Below, piece by piece: positions 52,744 through 61,715 of a stretch of DNA of 64,000 nucleotides. The DNA is from CAZSDU01 sp964429135. Its GTDB lineage: Bacteria; Bacteroidota; Bacteroidia; Bacteroidales; FEN-979. The notes under the pieces were generated by a model. The model made no database searches. It saw only the letters and a program-made list of their open reading frames with translations, and was not told the DNA's origin. The stretch is taken from contig CAYSAU010000016.1 in assembly GCA_964429135.1 (NCBI GenBank), positions 16,459 through 80,458 of the forward strand, written 5' to 3'. Made by a program: the position numbers and the translations under genes. How positions within the stretch are numbered: the first letter of the stretch is position 1; each line of letters opens with the position of its first letter.

Positions 52744-54024
52744 CTAGAATTTTGATTCTCCTTTGACAATGACAAAATCTCCAGAATAATTGATAAAACC
52801 TTCAATCCATTTATTGTCGATGGGGGCGATACAGTGAGACAATCCGCTGTTAAAAGGTTTCAGCATCTTGTAAATAATGCCCACTTTATCAATATAGCTT
52901 TTCAGAACAACTGTCCCGTCAGCTTTAATGGTGCCGCAGGAATATCCATAACCTTCTGAGTAAACCATGATACCGTTATCCATTGGTGCAACGAGTTCGA
53001 GATCCTTGATATCTAAATCTTTTACTTTCTCTCCTTTTTTATTTATGACAATTGGAAAACGTTGAGATTGTTCAATTACAAAAGCCATCCCTTCGCAGAA
53101 TGGGAAGGCTTTTGAAAACCTTGTGTCAATCTGCAATTGACCGACAGTATTCATATACCCTTTTTTATTATCGGCTGAGGTGACCAGAATCATACCATCG
53201 GATACATTACCAGGTTTATTCGTGAAAATAAAATCGATGACCACTTTTCCGGCTTTATCGATGAAGCCCCATTTCATTTCATTGGTAGATGTCTTCTTTT
53301 GAACGGCAGCCAGCCCCTCGGAAAAATATTCTGCTTCGGTGAACTGCGGAAGGATTTTTATCATTCCTTTCCGGTCAATGTATCCATAAAGTTTTTTACT
53401 GAAGTCATAATAAGCCGCAAGCCCGTCATGGAAGGGACAGGCCTGTTTTACAGAGACAAAAGTTTCCTGGGAACCGGCAATACCAGGATAAATCTGGACC
53501 CCCTTGGTATCTATATAAATAAATTTCCTGGTTTTCGTACTAACCATGGCATAACCATCCACAAAGGGAGTGCCATCGATATAATTCGGATTGCTGATGA
53601 TATCTTTTCCCTTTTTATCGATGTATCTCAATGCTTTATATCCTTTATTTGAATATGTCAGCATACATAGTCCGGAGGCAAAGTAAGGATATTCATAGTT
53701 TATGTTGTGGAAATCCAGAACGAAGTCGATCACCAAGCTACCGGTGGTATCTATAAAGCCCCATTTATCGCCTTTTTTCACTGCGCACAAACCCTCGCGG
53801 AAATCGCCGAAAAAGTCGGCGATAACAGTCTTAGCCTGAGCTATGCTGGGGCGTTTTACATCGGGTTTTTCTGTCGCTGAAGAAGAACTTCTTTTCTGGA
53901 CCACAGTTGCAGTAGTTGTTTCTGGAGCTGGTTTTGCCAATTTAGCAGTGGTTTTAATAGGTTGCAGAAGGGCTGATCCTGAAACAAACAGGCTGACCAT
54001 GAATAAAACATAAGTCATTTTCAT
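52744..54024 (-). CDS. Secreted WG-repeat protein
   Basis: A 426-residue protein with a signal peptide (about residues 1-20), a Thr/Ser/Pro linker, and about seven WG repeats of the type KGDKWGFIDTTGSLVIDF, which stack as a beta-rich solenoid. Repeats cover about residues 75-420. WG-repeat proteins are abundant in Bacteroidota and mostly uncharacterised. Exported or periplasmic location is inferred from the signal peptide. It ends the marC-YwqK direction cluster, 21 bp from the lipoprotein gene. Confidence 0.8.
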   Translation of the reverse strand: MKMTYVLFMVSLFVSGSALLQPIKTTAKLAKPAPETTTATVVQKRSSSSATEKPDVKRPSIAQAKTVIADFFGDFREGLCAVKKGDKWGFIDTTGSLVIDFVLDFHNINYEYPYFASGLCMLTYSNKGYKALRYIDKKGKDIISNPNYIDGTPFVDGYAMVSTKTRKFIYIDTKGVQIYPGIAGSQETFVSVKQACPFHDGLAAYYDFSKKLYGYIDRKGMIKILPQFTEAEYFSEGLAAVQKKTSTNEMKWGFIDKAGKVVIDFIFTNKPGNVSDGMILVTSADNKKGYMNTVGQLQIDTRFSKAFPFCEGMAFVIEQSQRFPIVINKKGEKVKDLDIKDLELVAPMDNGIMVYSEGYGYSCGTIKADGTVVLKSYIDKVGIIYKMLKPFNSGLSHCIAPIDNKWIEGFINYSGDFVIVKGESKF

Positions 54025-54045
54025 TGTGCATCTATTTTAAGGTTA

Positions 54046-54621
54046 TTATTTACTGTTAGTTACACCCTGGGTAAAAAATTTTTTTGAAACAATGCCTCCA
54101 TCAGGGGCATAAATAACTTCCCATCCATCCTTCAGGTTGTTGTTGAAATTTGTTATTTGAACGATGTTACCGAGTTGGTCATAATACAGCCATCTTCCCT
54201 GCATCTGGCCTGCCACATATTCCCCCTTTATTTTTAGTCGCTGATCAGAATAAAATTCATGATAATAGCCATTCAATTTTCCCATTTTGTAAACGGATTC
54301 CTTGATCAGAGATCCGTTATTATTCCAGGAACGATTCAGTCCATGAATCTGTCCGTCCTGATAAAATCTCTCTTCTTCTTTATTTCCATCAGGATAATAC
54401 CTGACCAGCCTTTCTTGCAATTGGTTATGCTTATAATTGCATTCCATCTGTAAATGACCATTTTCATACCAATATTTTGCCGATCCTTCATAGTTATTCC
54501 CTTTCATTTGAATTTCCGATTTTTTCCCCCCTCCAGGCCAGATATCTGTCTTTACCCTTGTGCATGAAGTGAAAAGAGAGCAAAGAAAAAAAAGAAGAAA
54601 AAACCTGCTGAAATGTATCAT
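54046..54621 (-). CDS. YwqK/MORN-repeat lipoprotein
   Basis: A 191-residue protein from the ATG at 54621, which shares one base with the marC stop; the longer frame upstream runs antisense-free through marC and is not likely. The signal peptide ends in a lipobox LFTSC (Cys 20), so it is a lipoprotein. The rest is a series of about six YwqK-like units of the kind YWYENGHLQMECNYK and YYPDGNKEEERFYQDG, related to MORN repeats. YwqK was named as a putative antitoxin in Bacillus, but no toxin gene is adjacent and a toxin-antitoxin role here has no support. Confidence 0.78.
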   Translation of the reverse strand: MIHFSRFFLLFFLCSLFTSCTRVKTDIWPGGGKKSEIQMKGNNYEGSAKYWYENGHLQMECNYKHNQLQERLVRYYPDGNKEEERFYQDGQIHGLNRSWNNNGSLIKESVYKMGKLNGYYHEFYSDQRLKIKGEYVAGQMQGRWLYYDQLGNIVQITNFNNNLKDGWEVIYAPDGGIVSKKFFTQGVTNSK

Positions 54622-55274
54622 TAAACATGAATAAACAGGTGAATCGTTTCTCCTATTCCATTGATCAGCATTTGAATGGCAATAACTGCCAGGATCAGTC
54701 CCATAATTCTGGAGACGACCTTTAAAAGGCTTGGGCTGATTTTTCTGGCAACCATTTGTGAGGAAATGAAAAGAAGGTAAGTGATTCCACACATAATGGC
54801 AAAAATGACGATTACGAGGATGACATTACGGAGTGATTTTTCTGCACCCACAAAGTTCATGGCAGTGGAAATAGTACCAGGGCCAGCAAGTAAAGGGATA
54901 CCGAGTGGGGAGATGGCCATTTCATTAGCAGCGTTATCCATATTATTTTTATCATCCTTGGTTTGCTCATGGATAGGGTTCTCCTTTGCGTTAAGCATTT
55001 GGAAGCCAATAATGAAAACTATGATTCCTCCTGCAATCTGGAAGGCCGGAACGGTAATCCCGAAAAGGCGGAAAATGATATGACCGAACACACAGAAAAT
55101 GGTGATGATGATAAAAGCGGAAAAAACGGCTTTGAAAGCCACTTTTCTTTTTGTTTTTTCATCAAATTCTTGTACCATACCCAGGAATACAGGGATGTTT
55201 CCTAAAGGGTTAAGCATGGCGAAAAAACCCATGAAAACAGTAATAGCGTGTAAATAGATGTCCTGTATATGCAT
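54621..55274 (-). CDS. marC: MarC family membrane protein
   Basis: A 217-residue protein with six membrane helices and the MarC/NAAT signatures FAMLNPLGNIPVFLGM near the start and SPLGIPLLAGPGTIST in the middle. MarC proteins are inner-membrane proteins of unclear function; one relative transports neutral amino acids, and an old link to multiple antibiotic resistance has been withdrawn. It overlaps the lipoprotein gene by one base and follows trmN6 by 25 bp. Confidence 0.92.
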   Translation of the reverse strand: MHIQDIYLHAITVFMGFFAMLNPLGNIPVFLGMVQEFDEKTKRKVAFKAVFSAFIIITIFCVFGHIIFRLFGITVPAFQIAGGIIVFIIGFQMLNAKENPIHEQTKDDKNNMDNAANEMAISPLGIPLLAGPGTISTAMNFVGAEKSLRNVILVIVIFAIMCGITYLLFISSQMVARKISPSLLKVVSRIMGLILAVIAIQMLINGIGETIHLFIHV

Positions 55275-55299
55275 CGCAGAGATGTTTAGGACAAATATA

Positions 55300-56001
55300 C
55301 TAAAACTGATGGAATTCAGAAGTCAATTGCAGATAGGATTCTGAATAAGCATGGTTTTTATTGAGGATGAACATACTTCCACAGGTTTCATGGCTTGTAT
55401 TCAGTGTTGAAAATTCAAGTAAAACCCTTTTGGGCGGATGATCTTCGATGGAGCTGATTCTTAGTGACCGGAAAGGGTAAAGACCATAGGCTGACGCATC
55501 AGCCTTAAATTCGTTTTCAAAAGATGCTGGTATTATAAGCGAGAATTTGGCATTCTTTTCAAGCAATTTTGATACCCCGTCGAGCAGGTCTTTGCGACTC
55601 ATGTCAGTTTGATGTTTTGCTCTATTTTTTCTTTCCGAAGGAGACCGAAGTGAACGGTAAAAAAATGGAGGGTTGGTAAGAATGAAATCGTAAGGTTTTT
55701 TCGCGGATGTGGCAAGTTCCTGTAAAGAGATCAAAAGGGGAGTGATTCTATCACCCCAGGGGCTCTTGATAAAATTTATTCCGGCTTGTTCCAAAGATTC
55801 CTGGTCAATGTCTATGGCATGAACAAGGGCCTTGGATTTTTGAGCCATCATCAGTGCCAGCATCCCGCATCCGGTTCCAATGTCGAGGATACTTCGTGCA
55901 TTTCCGGGTTTTGCCCATGACCCAAGCAGCATGGCATCCGTGTTTACCCTGAGGGTGCTTTTCTCATCTTCCACTTCGAAGTATTTAAAGCGAAATGGCA
56001 T
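55300..56001 (-). CDS. trmN6: tRNA1(Val) A37 N6-methyltransferase
   Basis: A 233-residue SAM-dependent methyltransferase of the TrmN6/YfiC type. Motifs: TDAMLLGSWA, LDIGTGCGMLALMMAQ for SAM binding, and the catalytic NPPF motif (LTNPPFFYRSLRSPSE). It makes m6A37 in valine tRNA. It follows rimM by 4 bp in the rpsP operon, so it is grouped with translation genes. Confidence 0.92.
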   Translation of the reverse strand: MPFRFKYFEVEDEKSTLRVNTDAMLLGSWAKPGNARSILDIGTGCGMLALMMAQKSKALVHAIDIDQESLEQAGINFIKSPWGDRITPLLISLQELATSAKKPYDFILTNPPFFYRSLRSPSERKNRAKHQTDMSRKDLLDGVSKLLEKNAKFSLIIPASFENEFKADASAYGLYPFRSLRISSIEDHPPKRVLLEFSTLNTSHETCGSMFILNKNHAYSESYLQLTSEFHQF

Positions 56002-56005
56002 GATA

Positions 56006-56530
56006 TTAGAGATAAATTTCGATCAATCCTTCGGGGGCAGAGATATAAAAAATTCTCTTCCCTCTGTCAATTTTTTGGATGATATCATCAACCAGAGGGA
56101 TAAGGATCTCTCTTTGGTCTTTGACCACCTGCATCAGGGATTGGTGGGGAAGGGGAAGAATTCCGTGCACTTGTCCGATATCTCCGTGAAGGGAATCCAC
56201 TACTTTATAACCAATAACCTCATGGTAATAAAAATGTTTCCCTTCAAGAGGCGGAAGGTTTGAAATAGTCATAAACATTTCACGACCGATATAGATTTCG
56301 GCATCCTCCCGGGTATTGACATCCTGAAAGCGGATCAGGGCTTTTTGTTTGGGTTTGAGTTCAAGTTCATCAATAAAAAAGGGGATTTTCTCTCCGGCAA
56401 GATCAAGATAAACAAATTCAATAGCAAGATAATCTTCAGGATCATCCACATCCAAGACAACCAAAACATGACCTTTATTACCAAAAGTCTTCAGGACTTT
56501 GCCGAGGTAATAAAAATCCTCCCTGGCCAT
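56006..56530 (-). CDS. rimM: Ribosome maturation factor RimM
   Basis: A 174-residue protein with the N-terminal RimM beta-barrel (YLGKVLKTFGNKGHVLV) and a C-terminal PRC-barrel (HEVIGYKVVDSLHGDIGQV, LIPLVDDIIQKID). It helps assembly of the 30S head with S19. It lies 9 bp after rpsP, the usual order. Confidence 0.95.
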   Translation of the reverse strand: MAREDFYYLGKVLKTFGNKGHVLVVLDVDDPEDYLAIEFVYLDLAGEKIPFFIDELELKPKQKALIRFQDVNTREDAEIYIGREMFMTISNLPPLEGKHFYYHEVIGYKVVDSLHGDIGQVHGILPLPHQSLMQVVKDQREILIPLVDDIIQKIDRGKRIFYISAPEGLIEIYL

Positions 56531-56539
56531 ACAATTATT

Positions 56540-57109
56540 TTAGGATTCTTCCTGTCCGGGCTTTTCTGCCTGTGGAACTTCTTCGGTTGCTGTTTCAGGA
56601 GTAACTTCTTGTGCAGCTTCTGAAGCCTGGGCGGCTTCGTCAAGGTGCAATTTGGCAAGTTTCCTGGCTACAGCAGCAGCCTTGGCTTCATTTACTTTTT
56701 TCTCATCTTCGAGCATTTTTTTACGGGAATCCTTCAGACTGATTTCCTGTTCATTTTTTTTGCTCGTGATTTTCTGTTGTTTTTCCTCCATCCAGGACTG
56801 AAATTTGATTTCAGCTTGTTCGGGGGTCAAGGCTCCTTTTTCAACGCCTTTCAACAGATGGTTTTTGTAAAGAACACCTTTGAAAGCCAAAAGGGTTTTA
56901 ACGGTATCAGTGGGTTGAGCTCCTTTTCTTACCCAGTCGAGGGCCTTATCAAAATTGAGGGTTATTTCGGCGGGTTTGGTAAGCGGGTTATAGCTGCCAA
57001 TTCGTTCGATGAACTTTCCGTCACGTGGTGCACGACCATCCGCAATAACAATGTGGTAAAAAGCTTGTCCTTTTTTACCTCTTCTTTGTAACCTGATTTT
57101 TGTTGGCAT
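56540..57109 (-). CDS. rpsP: 30S ribosomal protein S16 with long C-terminal extension
   Basis: A 189-residue S16. The conserved S16 core is residues 1-85 (KIRLQRRGKKGQAFYHIVIADGR, shortened RLQRRGKKGQAFYHIVIAD; GSYNPLTKP; GAQPTDTVKTLL). The remaining 100 residues form a charged coiled-coil part (KKNEQEISLKDSRKKMLEDE) and an acidic Ala/Glu/Pro tail. Bacteroidota S16 proteins often carry such tails, while most bacteria have about 85 residues. First gene of the rpsP-rimM-trmN6 operon. The 132 bp upstream hold no clear TAnnTTTG match. Confidence 0.96.
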   Translation of the reverse strand: MPTKIRLQRRGKKGQAFYHIVIADGRAPRDGKFIERIGSYNPLTKPAEITLNFDKALDWVRKGAQPTDTVKTLLAFKGVLYKNHLLKGVEKGALTPEQAEIKFQSWMEEKQQKITSKKNEQEISLKDSRKKMLEDEKKVNEAKAAAVARKLAKLHLDEAAQASEAAQEVTPETATEEVPQAEKPGQEES

Positions 57110-57241
57110 TGGTTAATTTGTTGATTGAATGAATGATTAGATTTAATATTATAAAGGGGTGCAAATTTCGGATTTTTTTTTGAATCCACCAATTATTTAG
57201 ACAAATTGTTTTTCCATTCCTGCATCCGGTTTCCCCAATGT

Positions 57242-57670
57242 TTATAATCCTATCATGTATTCAATCACCAGCGTTCCTCCTAGATATCCCGTATATGAAA
57301 CAAAAAGAAAGGCAAGGAAATAGAGTGTCAGCGGGATATATTTGAATTTTGTATGTTGGGTTCCGATATAATTCAAAATAGTCCTTGCGATGGTTGCCAA
57401 CACGATGGTAATCAGGGTTAATGTGGCATAAAACTCGTGTTTGTCGCGCATCAATCCGGGTTCGTCTTCCATAGGGCTGGTCAGAAAATATCCTGTTCCC
57501 CATGCAAGGATGGCCCCAATCATACCCAGAATTTCGAGATAGTAGCCGATTTTCGAAAGGCAGGGTTCCTTTTTGGTAAAAAGATTGATCAGGTCAGCAA
57601 AAAAGCCTACCGCAATCAGGGCGATAGGGAAATGGACTATCATTGGGTGAAAATGATTTATACTGAACAT
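57242..57670 (-). CDS. DUF2231-type membrane protein
   Basis: A 142-residue protein with four membrane helices. The N-terminal HFHPMIVHFPIALIAVGFFAD is the DUF2231 signature (short form HPMIVHFPIAL), and His residues in the helices (HPMIVHF, RDKHEFYAT) could bind haem, as suggested for the family. The ATG at 57670 is used; the longer frame runs into the promoter. Function unknown, possibly linked to electron transfer. Confidence 0.78.
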   Translation of the reverse strand: MFSINHFHPMIVHFPIALIAVGFFADLINLFTKKEPCLSKIGYYLEILGMIGAILAWGTGYFLTSPMEDEPGLMRDKHEFYATLTLITIVLATIARTILNYIGTQHTKFKYIPLTLYFLAFLFVSYTGYLGGTLVIEYMIGL

Positions 57671-57681
57671 ATTTTTTTCTT

Positions 57682-57689
57682 CAAATATA
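57682..57689 (-). promoter_or_regulatory. -7 element for the DUF2231 gene
   Basis: TATATTTG on the minus strand, 11 bp before the ATG at 57670; it decides that start. Confidence 0.55.
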
Positions 57690-57795
57690 AAGAGAAATTT
57701 AAAAATTGTCAAGCACATTAGTTTTCAACACCTGATTTCCTCTGGTGAATTTGTTTAATTTTACCAGCCCAATTAACCTTTTCTTTTTTACAATA

Positions 57796-60700
57796 ATGAG
57801 AGATTTTATTCACTTACATGTACATACTCAATACTCTATTTTAGATGGAGCCTGTCGTATCAAGGAAATGGTAAAAAAAGCAGTTGACCTTGGCATGAAA
57901 GGGGTAGCCATCACGGATCATGGCAATTTATTCGGGCTCAAAGAATTTCATGAAGCAGCCTGTGCGCATAAGGGCTTTAAGCCAATCATCGGGTGTGAGA
58001 CCTATGTAGCCCGTCGCGATCACAAGGATAAAGTTGAAATGGGTGACCGAAAAGGCGATCATCTTATTTTGCTTGCGAAAGATTTGAACGGATATCATAA
58101 TCTAGTCAGACTCATCTCATTCGCATGGAAAGACGGCCATTACTATAAACCACGTATTGATAAAAATCTTTTACGTTCCTATCATCAGGGATTGATTGCT
58201 TCCAGTGCCTGCCTGGCAGGTGAAATACCCAGGGCCATTCTGGCGGGCAACGCTGAGAAGGCGGAAAGGGTCATCCTTGAGTATAAGGAAATTTTTGGTG
58301 ATGACTTTTACCTTGAAATTATGCGGCATCCCCCCGCTGAGGCTGATAGGGACGGTGATGTTTTAAAAAGGCAGAATGTCGTAAACCAGGTAATGGTCGA
58401 ACTTTCGCGTAAGCATAAGGTGAAATTACTGGCTACTAACGATGTTCATTTTTTAAATGAAAAGGATGCAGAAGCCCATGATCGCCTGTTGTGTATCAAT
58501 ACCGGCAAGGTTATGGATGATACGGACCGGTTACGATACACCGGTTCAGAATGGTTCAAATCAGAGGAGGAAATGGCGGCCCTTTTCGGAGATTTACCGG
58601 AGGCATTGGAGAACACTCTTGAAGTATATAATAAAATCCAGGTTTATGACCTCGACCATAAGCCCATAATGCCCAACTTCCCGCTTCCTGAAGGATTTAC
58701 GGATGCCGATGAATACTTAAGGCATATTACCTATGAGGGAGCGAAAAGGAGATACCTGACCATTACGGAAGAGATTAGAGAAAGGATTGATTTTGAGTTG
58801 GCGACGATTAAAAAGATGGGTTATCCGGGATATTTTCTGATTGTCCAGGATTTTCTGAATGCTGCCCGGGAGATGAATGTGATTGTCGGTCCAGGCCGTG
58901 GTTCAGCAGCCGGTTCCGTGGTGGCTTATTGCACTCGGATCACGGATGTAGATCCATTAAAATATGATCTTTTATTTGAGCGTTTCCTAAATCCTGACCG
59001 TATTTCAATGCCTGATATCGATATCGATTTTGATGAAGACGGAAGGGAAAAGGTATTGAAATATGTTCTGAACAAATACGGAGCAGACAAGGTGGCTCAG
59101 GTCATCACCTTCGGGACTATGGCTGCCAAAGGGGCCATCCGGGATGTGGCAAGGATTCATAAGCTCCCGCTGGATGAAGTAGCCCGACTCACCAAGCTTA
59201 TCCCCTCCAGGCCTGGGATGACACTCAGGCAGGCCTATGAAGAGGTCCCGGAATTAAAAGCAGCCCGTCATTCTAGTGATAAAGTGATTTCCGAGACATT
59301 GAAATATGCCGAAAGCCTGGAGGGATCAATACGCCAGACTGGTTTACATGCTTGTGGCATCATCATTGGCAGGGATGACTTGATCGAACATATTCCGGTC
59401 ATCAAACAGAAGGATACCGAAATCCTGGTGACCCAGTTTGATGGCGATTATATTGAAAAAGTCGGAATGCTGAAGATGGATTTCCTGGGGCTGAAAACCC
59501 TGGCGATTATCAACGATGCTTTAAAGATCATCAGGTTATCCAAAGGTATTGACCTCGACATCGAATCTGTTCCGCTGGATGATGAACCAACCTTTTCGAT
59601 TTTCAGTCAGGGAAAAACAACAGGTATCTTTCAGTTCGAATCGGATGGGATGAAAAAATATCTCAGGGAATTAAAACCGAATAAAATTGATGACCTGATC
59701 GCCATGAATGCCCTTTATCGTCCTGGCCCAATGGAGTATATCCCGAGTTTCATCAACCGTAAGCACGGTAGGGAAAAGATTATTTATGACATCCCTGAAA
59801 TGGAAAAGTATCTCAAAGATACTTATGGGATTACGGTTTACCAGGAACAGGTCATGTTGCTTTCTCAACTGCTTGCAGGGTTTTCAAAAGGGGATGCAGA
59901 CTCTCTGAGAAAGGCCATGGGTAAGAAGATTGAGCATTTGATGAATGAACTTAAGCCAAAATTTTTCGATGGTTGTAAAAAGAAAGGGCATGACCTGACG
60001 GTCGTCAATAAAATCTGGAAAGATTGGGAAGCTTTTGCCAATTATGCTTTCAATAAATCACATTCCACTTGTTACGCTTATGTGGCTTATCGTCAGGCTT
60101 ACCTGAAAGCTCATTTTCCAGCCGAATTTATGGCGGCAGTTTTAAGCCGGAATTTAAATGACCTGAAGGAGATCACCCTATTTCTTGACGAATGTAAACG
60201 TATGCAGATACCCGTTCTTGGGCCAGATGTCAATGAAAGCGTTTCCACCTTTGCGGTCAATAAAAGAGGAGAAATACGTTTTGGTATGGCGGGCATTAAA
60301 AATGTTGGGGAAGCAGCTGTTCAAAACCTGATTGAAGAGCGTGATCGAAATGGTATGTTCACCAGTATTTTCGACATTACACGAAGGGTGAATTCACATA
60401 CCCTTAACAAGCGCTGTCTTGAATCACTTGCGAAAGCTGGTGCTTTCGATTGCTTTGAGGACACTCATAGAGCGCAGTATTTCTTTCAGGAAAACAGTGA
60501 TGATACGATTTTTCTGGAAAAAATCATTCGTCATGCTTCCGATTATCATGCCCGCAAGGATTCTATGCAACAATCCCTTTTTGGGGAAGCCGAAGTGGTG
60601 CAATTAAAAGAATTGAGCCTTCCGGAATGCCGGCCATGGACCAAACTGGAACAACTGAAATTCGAAAAGGAAATTACCGGATTTTATATGAGCGGTCACC

Positions 60701-61293
60701 CACTGGATGATTATCAGCTTGAAATGAAACAGTTCTGCAATGTAACCATTGAAGAATTGAAAGCAGATCTTCGCCCCTTGAAAGGAAAGGAAGTGACTTT
60801 TGCCGGAATCATCATCGAAACAAACCATAAGATCGGGAAGACAGGAAAACAATACGGTTCATTCGTTATCGAAGACTATTATAATTTCATAAACCTGACA
60901 GTTTTTTCTGAAGAATATTTGAAATGGAAGCATCTTCTGGATGAAGGGCAATATGTTTTTATCAAGGCCAGGGTAGAGCCCAGGTTTGACCATCCCGATC
61001 AGCTGGTGGTAAGGGTGAATAGTATGATATTACTGTCTGAAGCCATGGATAAACTTGCCCGTGGATTAATGCTTACGATTGAATTAAATGACTTGCTCCC
61101 TGATTTTATTTCCATGCTTCACCAATTGATGAAAAGTCATAAAGGCAAAGGTTATCTCCGTATCAGGATTTTTGATGAGATAGATCACCTTCTCATTGAT
61201 CTTCCCTCGAGAAAGTTCAGGGTTAACATCAAAGAGTTAATGCAAGCGCTTGACTCATTCCCTGGTATACAGATGAGCGTATTGACGGATTAA
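57796..61293 (+). CDS. dnaE: DNA polymerase III alpha subunit
   Basis: A 1165-residue replicative polymerase, counted from the ATG at 57796 because the family begins right before the PHP domain (MRDFIHLHVHTQYSILDG). PHP motifs HLHVHTQYS and TDHGNL lie in the first 50 residues. The polymerase active site is seen as PDIDIDFDEDGR with the catalytic Asp residues, and GPGRGSAAGSVV earlier. Near the C-terminus an HhH region and an OB fold (VTFAGIIIETNHKIGKTGK, shortened) are present. Length fits DnaE1 of Bacteroidota. Confidence 0.97.
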   Translation: MRDFIHLHVHTQYSILDGACRIKEMVKKAVDLGMKGVAITDHGNLFGLKEFHEAACAHKGFKPIIGCETYVARRDHKDKVEMGDRKGDHLILLAKDLNGYHNLVRLISFAWKDGHYYKPRIDKNLLRSYHQGLIASSACLAGEIPRAILAGNAEKAERVILEYKEIFGDDFYLEIMRHPPAEADRDGDVLKRQNVVNQVMVELSRKHKVKLLATNDVHFLNEKDAEAHDRLLCINTGKVMDDTDRLRYTGSEWFKSEEEMAALFGDLPEALENTLEVYNKIQVYDLDHKPIMPNFPLPEGFTDADEYLRHITYEGAKRRYLTITEEIRERIDFELATIKKMGYPGYFLIVQDFLNAAREMNVIVGPGRGSAAGSVVAYCTRITDVDPLKYDLLFERFLNPDRISMPDIDIDFDEDGREKVLKYVLNKYGADKVAQVITFGTMAAKGAIRDVARIHKLPLDEVARLTKLIPSRPGMTLRQAYEEVPELKAARHSSDKVISETLKYAESLEGSIRQTGLHACGIIIGRDDLIEHIPVIKQKDTEILVTQFDGDYIEKVGMLKMDFLGLKTLAIINDALKIIRLSKGIDLDIESVPLDDEPTFSIFSQGKTTGIFQFESDGMKKYLRELKPNKIDDLIAMNALYRPGPMEYIPSFINRKHGREKIIYDIPEMEKYLKDTYGITVYQEQVMLLSQLLAGFSKGDADSLRKAMGKKIEHLMNELKPKFFDGCKKKGHDLTVVNKIWKDWEAFANYAFNKSHSTCYAYVAYRQAYLKAHFPAEFMAAVLSRNLNDLKEITLFLDECKRMQIPVLGPDVNESVSTFAVNKRGEIRFGMAGIKNVGEAAVQNLIEERDRNGMFTSIFDITRRVNSHTLNKRCLESLAKAGAFDCFEDTHRAQYFFQENSDDTIFLEKIIRHASDYHARKDSMQQSLFGEAEVVQLKELSLPECRPWTKLEQLKFEKEITGFYMSGHPLDDYQLEMKQFCNVTIEELKADLRPLKGKEVTFAGIIIETNHKIGKTGKQYGSFVIEDYYNFINLTVFSEEYLKWKHLLDEGQYVFIKARVEPRFDHPDQLVVRVNSMILLSEAMDKLARGLMLTIELNDLLPDFISMLHQLMKSHKGKGYLRIRIFDEIDHLLIDLPSRKFRVNIKELMQALDSFPGIQMSVLTD

Positions 61294-61351
61294 AAAAATC
61301 TTAGTAACTTCGTAGCAATAAAAAGAATTTTAACCCTTAAAAGATACTCCT

Positions 61352-61669
61352 ATGTTCGAAATTTTTACCGATGCAAATTTTGAAGAAAAAGTGATGAAAA
61401 CAACCAAACTGGCTGTTGTTGATCTTTCTGCCGAATGGTGTGGCCCCTGCCGTATGGTATCTCCGATCATTCATGAATTGGCTACTGAATATGACGGGCG
61501 TATTGTTGCCGGTGAACTGAATGTGGATGAAAATCCCGTGACCACGGGGCAATTCAAGGTCAGAAATATTCCCACGGTTCTCTTTTTAAAAAACGGAGAA
61601 GTGGTGGATAAACAGGTAGGAGCGGTACCTAAGGCAAGCTATAAAGCCTTGATTGAAAAGCATATTTAA
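61352..61669 (+). CDS. trxA: Thioredoxin
   Basis: A 105-residue thioredoxin with the redox motif WCGPCR at about residues 29-34, the cis-Pro segment RNIPTVLF and the GAVPKASY end. It is a general cytoplasmic disulfide reductant. It follows dnaE by 58 bp and precedes the DUF58 gene by 46 bp; a shared transcript is possible. Confidence 0.95.
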   Translation: MFEIFTDANFEEKVMKTTKLAVVDLSAEWCGPCRMVSPIIHELATEYDGRIVAGELNVDENPVTTGQFKVRNIPTVLFLKNGEVVDKQVGAVPKASYKALIEKHI

Positions 61670-61715
61670 CAGTAAAACCTTGCGGTAATGAAGCAGCGGA
61701 AATGCAGAAAGAGTT

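Noticed and set aside
54046..54621. Toxin-antitoxin module suggested by the YwqK name
   Set aside because: No toxin-like small gene is adjacent, and the protein is a repeat lipoprotein; the name alone is not evidence.
54622..54792. N-terminal extension of the YwqK lipoprotein frame into marC
   Set aside because: The ATG at 54621 gives a proper lipoprotein signal and a one-base overlap with the marC stop; the extension is marC sequence in another frame.
61688..61715. Start of the DUF58 gene further upstream at an ATG near 61688
   Set aside because: That ATG is not in frame with the DUF58 sequence; the ATG at 61716 is.
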